A model generated the notes under the pieces. It had not been told where the DNA came from and searched no databases. It was given only the letters and a program-made list of their open reading frames with translations. DNA of 64,000 bases, taken from NCBI GenBank assembly GCA_046347635.1, contig JAXMFT010000004.1, positions 297,997 to 361,996 of the forward strand, written 5' to 3'. How positions within the stretch are numbered: position 1 is the stretch's first letter; every line of letters starts with the position of its first letter. This DNA is from JAGVSZ01 sp019137045 (GTDB lineage: Bacteria > Pseudomonadota > Gammaproteobacteria > Burkholderiales > SG8-39). The position numbers and the translations under genes are program-made. Shown one piece after another: positions 1-7,385 of the stretch.

Positions 1-665
1 ACATCTACGCCAACATGCCGTTCAATCCGGCGAAGGACTTCGTCGCGGTCACCAACGTGGTGCGCGGCGCGCAGGTGGTCGTCGTCCCGGCGAGCTCGCC
101 GTACAAGACGCTGAAGGAGCTGATCGCGGCGGCGAAAGCGAAGCCGGGGGGGCTGAACTACGGCCACGCGGGCATCGGCAGCCAGACGCACCTCGCCGCG
201 GAGAACCTGCTGCACACCGCGAAGATCGAGGTCCAGGACGTGCCGTACAAGGGCGAGGGTCCCGCGGTCGCGGGCCTGGTCGGCGAGCAGACCACCTTCG
301 CGACGCCGAACGTCGCCGCGGCGATCAACTTCATCACCAGCGGCAAGCTGCGCGCGCTCGCCGTCACGAGCAAGGAGCGCGCCCCGCAGCTCCCGGACGT
401 GCCCACCGTCGCCGAGACGCTGCCCGGCTTCGAAAACTACGGCTGGTTCGGGCTCGTCGCGCCGGCCGGCACGCCGCGGGAGGTCGTGCTCAAGGTGTAC
501 CGGGACACGGTGAAGGCGCTCGATTCGCCGGAGATGCGCGCCCGCTTCTACGTCCAGGGCATGGAGACGGTCGGCAACTCGCCGGAGGACTTCACGCGCG
601 CCATGGCCGCCGAGCGCGCGCGCTGGGCGGTCGTCGTCAAGGAGCGCCGGATCAGCGTCAAGTGA
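1..665 (+). CDS. Bug-family tripartite tricarboxylate transporter binding protein (5' end off window)
   Basis: C-terminal about 220 residues of a periplasmic Bug (TctC-like) solute receptor. The frame is open from the first complete codon (position 3), so the signal peptide and start lie outside the window. Typical family segments are visible: PFNPAKDFVAVTNV near the visible start, VPYKGEGPAVAGLVGEQ in the middle, and LPDVPTVAETLPGFE before the C-terminal domain. Bug receptors bind carboxylates or other small organic acids and are often encoded away from TctA/TctB; no TctAB is in view. The stop lies one base before the fumarase alpha start, so co-transcription with a carboxylate-metabolising block is likely. 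The ligand cannot be read from sequence. Confidence 0.9.
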   Translation, partial: IYANMPFNPAKDFVAVTNVVRGAQVVVVPASSPYKTLKELIAAAKAKPGGLNYGHAGIGSQTHLAAENLLHTAKIEVQDVPYKGEGPAVAGLVGEQTTFATPNVAAAINFITSGKLRALAVTSKERAPQLPDVPTVAETLPGFENYGWFGLVAPAGTPREVVLKVYRDTVKALDSPEMRARFYVQGMETVGNSPEDFTRAMAAERARWAVVVKERRISVK

Positions 666-666
666 C

Positions 667-1542
667 ATGCGGGTCGACGTCGGTCAGGTCGAGGAGGCCG
701 CCAAGCAGCTCTACATCCGGGCGCTGAAGCTCCTGCCGCCGGACGTGAAGCGGGGCTTCGACGCGCTCGCGCGCGCCGAGACCGACGCGACCGCGCAGGG
801 CATCCTCGGCGTGATGGTGAGGAACATCGCGGTGGCCGAGGCCACCGACAACCTGCTCTGCCAGGACACCGGGATCCCGATCTACAACGTGACCATCGGC
901 CGCGGCGTCGAGGTCGACGGCGTCGCGCTGAAGGAGGCGATCCGGCGCGGCTGCGAGCGCGCGACGCGCGAGCACCCGCTGCGCTCCTCGGTCGTGCACC
1001 CGGTGACGCGCCGGAACGAGCACACCTCGTGCGGGCGCGGCGTGCCGGTCATCCACTTCGACTTTTCCGGCGCGCCCGACACGCTCGCGATCGAGATGGT
1101 GCCCAAGGGCTCCGGGTCGGAGAACAACTCGTGGCTGCGCATGGCGATCCCGGCCGAGGGCGTCGCCGCGATCAAGGCGTTCGTCGTCGACTGCGTGCTC
1201 GACGCGGGCGGCAAGACCTGTCCGCCGACCATCGTCGGCGTCGGCGTGGGCGGCACCGCGGACCTGTGCGTGCACCTGGCGAAGGTCGCGGCGACCCGGC
1301 CGCTCGGCTCGCGCTGCGAGGACCCGGAAGGCGCGCAGCTGGAGGCGGAGCTGACCGCCGCGGTCAACCGGCTCGGCGTCGGGCCGCAGGGGCTCGGCGG
1401 GGACTCGACCGCGTTCGCGGTGCACGTCGAGACCGCGGCGACGCACATCACGATGAACCCGGTCGCGGTCAACATGCAGTGCCACTCGGCGCGGCGCGCG
1501 CGCGCCACTTTCACGCCGGCGGGCGTCGAGTACGGCTTCTGA
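667..1542 (+). CDS. Class I fumarate hydratase (or L-tartrate dehydratase), alpha subunit
   Basis: 291 residues, the usual size of the separate N-terminal (alpha) subunit of iron-sulfur fumarases and TtdA-type tartrate dehydratases. The expected [4Fe-4S] cysteines are present in LLCQDTG, in GGKTCPPTIVGVGVGG and in AVNMQCHSARRA. The enzyme interconverts fumarate and malate, or dehydrates tartrate, in the cytoplasm. Its TGA overlaps the ATG of the beta subunit by one base, so the two are translationally coupled. The upstream Bug receptor and downstream SdhA-like flavoprotein suggest a dicarboxylate catabolic operon. Fumarase and tartrate dehydratase cannot be separated on sequence alone. Confidence 0.9.
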   Translation: MRVDVGQVEEAAKQLYIRALKLLPPDVKRGFDALARAETDATAQGILGVMVRNIAVAEATDNLLCQDTGIPIYNVTIGRGVEVDGVALKEAIRRGCERATREHPLRSSVVHPVTRRNEHTSCGRGVPVIHFDFSGAPDTLAIEMVPKGSGSENNSWLRMAIPAEGVAAIKAFVVDCVLDAGGKTCPPTIVGVGVGGTADLCVHLAKVAATRPLGSRCEDPEGAQLEAELTAAVNRLGVGPQGLGGDSTAFAVHVETAATHITMNPVAVNMQCHSARRARATFTPAGVEYGF

Positions 1543-2156
1543 TGGCGCACCACGCATTCACGACCCCGGTCACCGAGCGGCAGGTGCGCGACCTCGCGGT
1601 CGGCGACACGGTCACGCTCGACGGCACGCTGTTCGGGATCCGCGACGCGACCCAGATCCACCTGTTCGACCGCGGCCGCACCACCCGCTTCGACCTGCGC
1701 GGGCACGCCGTCATCCACACCGCGCCGAACGTGAGAAAGGTCCCGCCCTCCGCGGCGCATCCGACCGGCTACGCGCCGGTCTGCATCGGCACGACGACGA
1801 GCGCGCGCATGGAGCGGTTCACCGGGCCGCTCATGCGGCAGTACGGCGTGCGCCTCGTGATCGGCAAGGGCGGGCTCGGCGCGGCGTCGCTCGACGCGTT
1901 CCGCGCGCACGGCGGTGCGTACCTCGCGATCATCGGCGGCACCGCGGCCCTCGAGACCACCTGGATCGAGGCGATCGAGGACGTCGACCTCGACGACCTC
2001 AACCCCGAGAGCCTCTGGCGCTTTCGCATCCGCGGCTTCGGCCCGCTGCTCGTGGGCATGGACAGCCGCGGCGGGAGCCTCTACCGCGACGTCGACGCCG
2101 CCGCCCGCGCCAAGCGCGCGGAGGTGCTCGCGAGCCTGGGCGTAAAGGCGTCGTAG
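1542..2156 (+). CDS. Class I fumarate hydratase (or L-tartrate dehydratase), beta subunit
   Basis: 204 residues starting at the ATG that shares its A with the alpha-subunit stop codon. The frame is open further upstream but that part is only a shadow of the alpha gene. Family hallmarks are visible: a swivelling beta-domain start (VGDTVTLDGTLFGIRDATQ), HTAPNVRKVPP, and the GKGGL and GGTAAL stretches of the TtdB/FumA C-terminal fold. It pairs with the alpha subunit to complete the active site. Together the two subunits correspond to a single-chain FumA split in two. Confidence 0.9.
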   Translation: MAHHAFTTPVTERQVRDLAVGDTVTLDGTLFGIRDATQIHLFDRGRTTRFDLRGHAVIHTAPNVRKVPPSAAHPTGYAPVCIGTTTSARMERFTGPLMRQYGVRLVIGKGGLGAASLDAFRAHGGAYLAIIGGTAALETTWIEAIEDVDLDDLNPESLWRFRIRGFGPLLVGMDSRGGSLYRDVDAAARAKRAEVLASLGVKAS

Positions 2157-2161
2157 CCGCC

Positions 2162-3889
2162 TTGGAAGCGCTGCAGACCGACGTCCTGATCCTGGGCTCG
2201 GGCGGGGCCGGGCTCTTCGCCGCGCTGCACGCGCACGCGGCCGCACCCCAGCTCGACATCACGATCGCGGTGAAGGGCCTGCTCGGCAAGTGCGGCTGCA
2301 CGCGCATGGTGCAGGGCGGCTACAACGTCGCGCTCGCGCCCGAGGACTCGGTCGAGCGCCACTTCATGGATACGATCGAGGGCGGCGCGTGGCTGCCGCA
2401 CCAGGAGCTCGCCTGGCGGCTCGTGAGCGGCGCGGTCGAGCGCGTGCGCGAGCTGGAGAACGAGCTCGGCTGCTTCTTCGACCGCAACCCGGACGGCACG
2501 CTGCACCAGAAGGCCTTCGCCGGCCAGACCTTCGACCGCACCGTGCACAAGGGCGACCTCACCGGGATCGAGATCGTCAACCGCCTCGCCGAGCAGGTCT
2601 GGGCGCGCGGCATCCGGCGCCTGGAGGAGCACCGCGCGCTCGAGCTCGTCGGCTCCCGCGACGGCGGCCGCATCGCCGGCGTGCTGCTCGTGGACATGCG
2701 CACGGGCGAGTTCGTGCTCGCGCGCGCAAAGGCGGTGGTGCTCGCGACCGGCGGCGGGCCGACGATGTACAAGTACCACACGCCCTCCGGCGACAAGGCC
2801 TGCGACGGGCTCGCGATGGCGCTGCGCGCCGGGCTGCCGCTGCGCGACATGGAGATGGTCCAGTTCCACCCGACCGGGCTCCTCGCCGGCGCGCACACGC
2901 GCATGACCGGCACGGTGCTCGAGGAGGGCCTGCGCGGGGCCGGCGGCCACCTGCTGAACGGCAGGAGCGAGCGGTTCATGCAGGCGGTCGATCCGCGCGG
3001 CGAGCGCGCCACGCGCGACATCGTGTCGCGCGCGATGTTCGCGGAGATGCGCAAGGGCAACGTGACGCCGCACGGCGGGCTGTGGATCTCGATGGCGCAC
3101 CTCGGTCCGGAGAACGTGCGCCGCCAGTTCAAGGGGATGGTCGAGCGCTGCGCGGACAGCGGCTTCGACCTGGCCGGCGACCGGGTCGAGGTGGTGCCGA
3201 CCGCGCACTACATGATGGGCGGGGTGGAGTTCGCGGTGGACACGTCGACCGCGCTCGCGGGCCTCTTCGCCGCGGGCGAGGACACCGGCGGCGTGCACGG
3301 CGCCAACCGGCTCGGCGGCAACGGCGTCGCCAACTCGACGGTGTACGGCGGGATCGCGGGCGACGCGGTCGCGGCCTGGCTCGCCGCCGGCCGGACGCAC
3401 GCCGAGCCGGATCGCGACGCGGTGGAGCGCGCGCGTGCGCGCGCGCTCGCGCCGTTCGAGCGGCCGGCCGGCGATCTGCCCGCGATTCGCGAGGCGCTCT
3501 ACGACCTGATGTGGAACGACGTCGGCATCCTGCGCGACGGCGCGGGGCTCGCGCGGGCGGCCGGCGCGCTCGACGCGCTGCACGACCGGCTCGAGCGCGC
3601 CGGGCTGCCGGACCGGGAGCGCGGGTTCAACCTGACCTGGCACGACTGGCTCAACCTCGACAGCCTGCTCACCGTGAGCAAAGTCATTGCCCGTGCGGCC
3701 GCGGCGCGCGAGGATTCCCGCGGCGCGCACTTCCGCGTGGATCATCCCCGCGTGCGCGACCTGGAGCGCTCGGCGTTCACGCGGGTGCGGCAGCGGGGGC
3801 GCGATCTCGCGCTCGAGTTCGTGCCGGTCGAGTTCACCCGCGTGCGGCCGGGAGAGTCGCTGCTGCGGCCCGAGCGGCGCCCGGCCTAG
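2162..3889 (+). CDS. FAD-dependent succinate dehydrogenase/fumarate reductase-like flavoprotein
   Basis: 575 residues from a TTG start five bases after the fumarase beta stop. The N-terminus is an FAD Rossmann motif (LILGSGGAGLFAAL); HPTGL and the C-terminal GEDTGGVHGANRLGGNG block are typical of the SdhA/FrdA/L-aspartate oxidase family. No iron-sulfur subunit or membrane anchor follows, so this is probably a soluble oxidoreductase of the family rather than respiratory complex II. Placement straight after fumarase subunits suggests it acts on a related dicarboxylate. L-aspartate oxidase is a less likely alternative because no nadA or nadC is near. Confidence 0.85.
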   Translation: MEALQTDVLILGSGGAGLFAALHAHAAAPQLDITIAVKGLLGKCGCTRMVQGGYNVALAPEDSVERHFMDTIEGGAWLPHQELAWRLVSGAVERVRELENELGCFFDRNPDGTLHQKAFAGQTFDRTVHKGDLTGIEIVNRLAEQVWARGIRRLEEHRALELVGSRDGGRIAGVLLVDMRTGEFVLARAKAVVLATGGGPTMYKYHTPSGDKACDGLAMALRAGLPLRDMEMVQFHPTGLLAGAHTRMTGTVLEEGLRGAGGHLLNGRSERFMQAVDPRGERATRDIVSRAMFAEMRKGNVTPHGGLWISMAHLGPENVRRQFKGMVERCADSGFDLAGDRVEVVPTAHYMMGGVEFAVDTSTALAGLFAAGEDTGGVHGANRLGGNGVANSTVYGGIAGDAVAAWLAAGRTHAEPDRDAVERARARALAPFERPAGDLPAIREALYDLMWNDVGILRDGAGLARAAGALDALHDRLERAGLPDRERGFNLTWHDWLNLDSLLTVSKVIARAAAAREDSRGAHFRVDHPRVRDLERSAFTRVRQRGRDLALEFVPVEFTRVRPGESLLRPERRPA

Positions 3890-3948
3890 CGACGCGAGCG
3901 GCGCACGAGAACGCCGCGCCGCCGGTGCGGAGGAGGAGTGAAACCGGA

Positions 3949-5589
3949 ATGATCGGCAGCCTGCGCGGCGCGGACATCCTCGTGCGCGCGCTCGCGCGCG
4001 CCGGGGTGCGGCGGGTGTTCGCCCTGTCGGGCACCCACGTGACGTCGGTGTTCGACGCCGCGCTCGACGCGCAGCTCCAGCTCGTCCACGTGCGCCACGA
4101 AGCCGCGGCGGTGCACATGGCCGACGCGTGGGCGCGCCTCACCGGCGAGGTCGGCGTCGCGCTGGTCGCCGGCGGCCCGGGGCACGCGAACGCCATCGGC
4201 GCGCTCTACACCGCGCTCGCCGCGGAGTCTCCGGTGGTGCTCCTGAGCGGGCACGCGCCGCTCGGAGAGCTGGGGCGCGGCGCGTTCCAGGAGATGCGCC
4301 AGGCCGACGTGGCCGCGCCTGTGTGCAAGGCCGCCTCGACCGCGACCAGCGCCGCGGCGATCGGCGACGAGGTCGCGCGCGCGTTCCGCACCGCGAAGGA
4401 GGGCCGTCCCGGGCCGGTGTACCTCAGCCTGCCGACCGATGCGCTCGAAGCCGTGGCGGCGGCCGGCGAGTGGCTGGTGCCGCATCGCGACGCGTTCGAC
4501 GTTCCCGCCGCGCCGCTCGGCCCGAGCGCCGCGGAGGCGACGCTCGCGGCGCTGGTGCAGGCGGAGCGGCCGCTGATCCTCGCCGGGCCCGCGACGATGC
4601 GCGGCCGCTCGGCCACGGCGGCGCGCGCGCTCGAGCGCGCGACCGGCGTACCGGTGATCGGCATGGAGAGCCCGCGCGGCGTCGCCGACCCCGGTCTGGG
4701 CGCATTCGCCGAGGTCCTCGCGCGCGCCGACCTCGCGCTGCTGCTCGGCAAGCAGCTCGACTTCACGCTGCAGTACGGACGGCCGCCGGCCTTCGACCCC
4801 GAATGCCGCTTCATCCAGATCGCGCCCGACCTGGACGCGGTGCAGCGCACTTCGCGCGCGGTCGGCGAGCGGCTGGTCCTGTCGACGGTGGCCGACGTGT
4901 CGCCCGCGGCCGGCGAGCTCGCGCAGCTCGCCGCCGGCGCGCGGCGGCGCGAGGCGTGGCTGCACGAGGTCCAGGAGGCGGTGCGCTACCGCCCGCCCGA
5001 ATGGGCGAGCGCCGCCGGGCGCGAAGGCGCCGTGCATCCGGCCGCGGTCTGCCGCGCGGTGCAGCAGCACCTCGGAGGCGCGAACGCGGTGCTCGTCTCC
5101 GACGGCGGCGAGTTCGGCCAGTGGGCGCAGGCGTGCCTGAGCGCGCCCCACCGCCTCATCAACGGCCCGGCCGGCGCGATCGGCGCCGCGCTGCCGTTCG
5201 CGGCCGCGGCAAGGCTCGCCTTGCCCGCCGCGCCGGTCGTGGCCCTGCTCGGCGACGGGGCGTTCGGGTTCCACGCCGCCGAGCTCGACACCGCGGCGCG
5301 CTGCGGCCTGCCGTTCGTCGCCGTGGTGGGCAATGACGCGTGCTGGAACGCCGAGTACCAGCTCCGGCTCGCCGCGTACGGTGCGGCCCGGGCGCAGGGC
5401 TGCGGGCTCGCGCCGACCCGCTACGATCTCGTCGCCGTCGCGCTCGGGGGGCACGGCGAGCACGTGACGCGCGTCGAGGACCTGTCCGGGGCGCTCGCGC
5501 GCGCGTTCGCCGCCGGGCGGCCGGCGTGCGTGAACGTGACGATCGACGGACTGCCGGCGCCGAAGATGGCGCGCACGCGCGCGCCGTAG
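3949..5589 (+). CDS. Thiamine-diphosphate-binding enzyme (acetolactate synthase-like)
   Basis: 546 residues from the ATG at 3949, preceded by a strong AGGAGGAG ribosome site about 10 bases upstream. The same frame is open far upstream but that part is a shadow of the flavoprotein gene. Three-domain ThDP fold: the N-terminal PYR domain has the catalytic Glu in RHEAAAVHMADAW, and the C-terminal PP domain has the GDG...N metal/ThDP motif (LLGDGAFGFHAAELD through GNDACWN). The family includes acetolactate synthase, benzoylformate decarboxylase and oxalyl-CoA decarboxylase. The substrate is unknown; the operon suggests a 2-oxo acid. Confidence 0.85.
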   Translation: MIGSLRGADILVRALARAGVRRVFALSGTHVTSVFDAALDAQLQLVHVRHEAAAVHMADAWARLTGEVGVALVAGGPGHANAIGALYTALAAESPVVLLSGHAPLGELGRGAFQEMRQADVAAPVCKAASTATSAAAIGDEVARAFRTAKEGRPGPVYLSLPTDALEAVAAAGEWLVPHRDAFDVPAAPLGPSAAEATLAALVQAERPLILAGPATMRGRSATAARALERATGVPVIGMESPRGVADPGLGAFAEVLARADLALLLGKQLDFTLQYGRPPAFDPECRFIQIAPDLDAVQRTSRAVGERLVLSTVADVSPAAGELAQLAAGARRREAWLHEVQEAVRYRPPEWASAAGREGAVHPAAVCRAVQQHLGGANAVLVSDGGEFGQWAQACLSAPHRLINGPAGAIGAALPFAAAARLALPAAPVVALLGDGAFGFHAAELDTAARCGLPFVAVVGNDACWNAEYQLRLAAYGAARAQGCGLAPTRYDLVAVALGGHGEHVTRVEDLSGALARAFAAGRPACVNVTIDGLPAPKMARTRAP

Positions 5590-5642
5590 CGGCCCGCCTG
5601 CGTGCGCTAGACTGCGCGTTCCGGACGGAAGGAGGCAATCGA

Positions 5643-6218
5643 ATGGCGCGGATTGCGGCGCTGGTGCTCGCGGCGCTCCTGCCGCTTTGCGGCCTCGCGG
5701 CCGAAGTCGCCGGGGTCAAGCTCGCGGACAAGGTGCGGATCGACGCGGCCGGTCCGGACCTGGTGCTGAACGGCGCCGGCGTGCGCACGCGCTTCGTCGT
5801 GAAGGTGTACGTCGCCGGGCTGTACCTCGCGGAGCGGAAAGCCGCCGCCGCGGACGCGATCGCCCTCGGCGGTCCGAAGCGCGTCAGCATCACCATGATG
5901 CGCGACGTCGGTGCGCAGCAGTTCAACGACGCGCTCGTCGAGGGATTCCGGGCGAACAACTCCGCCGCGGACGTGGCGACGCTCAAGGGCCCGCTCGACG
6001 AGCTGAGCGCGATCATGAGCGCCCTCGGGGAGGCGAAGAAGGGCAGCGTCATCGCGCTCGACTTCGTGCCCGGCAGCGGGACGCGCGTGCTGGTGAACGG
6101 TGCGACCCAGGGCAAGCCGATCGCCGGGGACGAGTTCTACCGCGCGCTGCTGCGCATCTGGCTCGGCGACCGGCCGGTTGACGGGGACCTCAAGAAAGGC
6201 CTGCTCGGTCAGGGGTGA
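5643..6218 (+). CDS. Chalcone isomerase-fold periplasmic protein
   Basis: 191 residues with a clear signal peptide (MARIAALVLAALLPLCGLAA, cleaved before EV). The remainder matches the bacterial chalcone-isomerase-like family: VKLADKVRIDAAGPDLVLNG, TRFVVKVYVAGLYLAE and a C-terminal FYRALLRIWLGDRPVD. These proteins are exported and mostly of unknown role; catalytic isomerase activity should not be assumed. GGAGG ribosome site just upstream. A separate transcription unit from the ThDP gene is possible: a TAGACT -10-like hexamer lies at 5608. Confidence 0.85.
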   Translation: MARIAALVLAALLPLCGLAAEVAGVKLADKVRIDAAGPDLVLNGAGVRTRFVVKVYVAGLYLAERKAAAADAIALGGPKRVSITMMRDVGAQQFNDALVEGFRANNSAADVATLKGPLDELSAIMSALGEAKKGSVIALDFVPGSGTRVLVNGATQGKPIAGDEFYRALLRIWLGDRPVDGDLKKGLLGQG

Positions 6219-6309
6219 AACCCGCGCGCCGGCGGGCGGTCGAAGCGTCGGCGGGCCGGTAGAATCCGGCCCGGAGCACATCCGATCATTGTGGAGAGGA
6301 GCCGGAAGC

Positions 6310-7275
6310 ATGAAGACCATCATTCGAACTGCGGCGCTCGCGGCCGCGCTCGCGGCGGCGGGCGGCGCCGTCGCGCAGGAGAAGATCAACCTCGCCATCG
6401 GCACCGGCGGCACCGGCGGGGTGTACTACCCCCTCGGCGGCGGGATCGCGGCGGTGCTCTCGAAGTACGTGCCCGGCATGCAGGCGACCGCAGAGGTGAC
6501 CGGCGGCTCGGTGGACAACCTCAAGCTGATCGGGAGCGGCAAGCCCTACATCGCGCTCTCGATGGCCGACGCCGGACAGGACGCGTACCGCGGCGAGCAG
6601 AAGTTCCAGGGCAACAAGGTCCCGGTGCGCACGCTGATGGTGGCGTACCCCAACCGCATGCACGTGGTCTCGATCGAGGGCAAGGGCGTCGCGAAGATGG
6701 CCGACCTCAAGGGCAAGCGCGTCTCGACCGGTTCGCCCGGCAGCGCGACCGAGGTCATGGCGTTTCGCCTGATCGAGGCCGCCGGCCTCGACCGGGACCG
6801 CGACATGAAGCGCGAGCGGCTCGGCGTGGCCGAATCGGTGAACGCGCTCAAGGACGGCAAGATCGACGCCTTCTTCTGGGTCGGCGGTCTGCCGACCGCC
6901 GCGGTGACCGACCTCGCGAGCACGCCCGGGGTGAAGATCAAGATGGTCGACCACGCCGACGCGGTCGCCGCGATGAACAAGAAGTACGGCCAGCTCTACA
7001 CCGAGGACGTCATCCCGAAGGACACCTACCGCGGGATGGACGCGGACAACAAGATCGCCAGCGTGTGGAACATCCTGGTCGCGAACGAGAACCTGAGCAA
7101 CGAGGCGGCCTACAACATAGTGAAGACGATCTTCGACAAGCGCGACGAGCTGATCGCGGTGCACAAGGAGGCGGCCAACTTCAAGCTGGAGAACCAGAAG
7201 GCGTCCGCGTCGCCGATCCCCTACCACCCGGGCGCGATCAAGTACTACAACGAGAAGGGCGTGAAGCTCCAGTAG
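6310..7275 (+). CDS. TAXI-family TRAP transporter solute-binding protein
   Basis: 321 residues with a signal peptide (TIIRTAALAAALAAAGGAVA, then QE). The mature start INLAIGTGGTGGVYYPLGGG is the hallmark of TAXI receptors; KGKRVSTGSPGSATEV and DAFFWVGGLPTAAV follow as expected. It captures a substrate in the periplasm (TAXI ligands include glutamate and other small acids) and passes it to the fused permease encoded next. The GAGAGGAG ribosome site precedes the chosen ATG, and an in-frame extension upstream lacks any family similarity. The pair forms a complete TRAP transporter. Confidence 0.93.
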   Translation: MKTIIRTAALAAALAAAGGAVAQEKINLAIGTGGTGGVYYPLGGGIAAVLSKYVPGMQATAEVTGGSVDNLKLIGSGKPYIALSMADAGQDAYRGEQKFQGNKVPVRTLMVAYPNRMHVVSIEGKGVAKMADLKGKRVSTGSPGSATEVMAFRLIEAAGLDRDRDMKRERLGVAESVNALKDGKIDAFFWVGGLPTAAVTDLASTPGVKIKMVDHADAVAAMNKKYGQLYTEDVIPKDTYRGMDADNKIASVWNILVANENLSNEAAYNIVKTIFDKRDELIAVHKEAANFKLENQKASASPIPYHPGAIKYYNEKGVKLQ

Positions 7276-7288
7276 GCGCAGTCGCCCA

Positions 7289-7338
7289 GCGGCCGCCGGC
7301 GGCCGCGCCCGCCCCCGAGGCCCCGCACGCGGGGCCTC
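7289..7338 (+). terminator. Two strong GC hairpins between TRAP receptor and permease genes
   Basis: Two adjacent inverted repeats fill the gap between the two TRAP genes. The first is an 18-bp perfect palindrome at 7289-7306 (GCGGCCGCC/GGCGGCCGC). The second is a 10-bp perfect stem, GAGGCCCCGC (7317-7326), loop AC, GCGGGGCCTC (7329-7338). No T-run follows, so this is not a classic intrinsic terminator. It could stabilise the upstream receptor mRNA or cause partial termination, giving more receptor than permease. Function is inferred. Confidence 0.55.
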
Positions 7339-7385
7339 GTCGCTTCCGCGGGCATGCCGGATAATCGCGCCGGGGAGGAGAACCC

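Noticed and set aside
882..2246. Large minus-strand open frames opposite the fumarase genes
   Set aside because: Composition is typical of antisense shadows in high-GC DNA and no family features appear.
2290..3948. Long upstream extension of the ThDP enzyme frame across the flavoprotein gene
   Set aside because: It is Arg/Ala-rich shadow translation of a GC-rich gene in another frame; the true start has a strong ribosome site at 3931.
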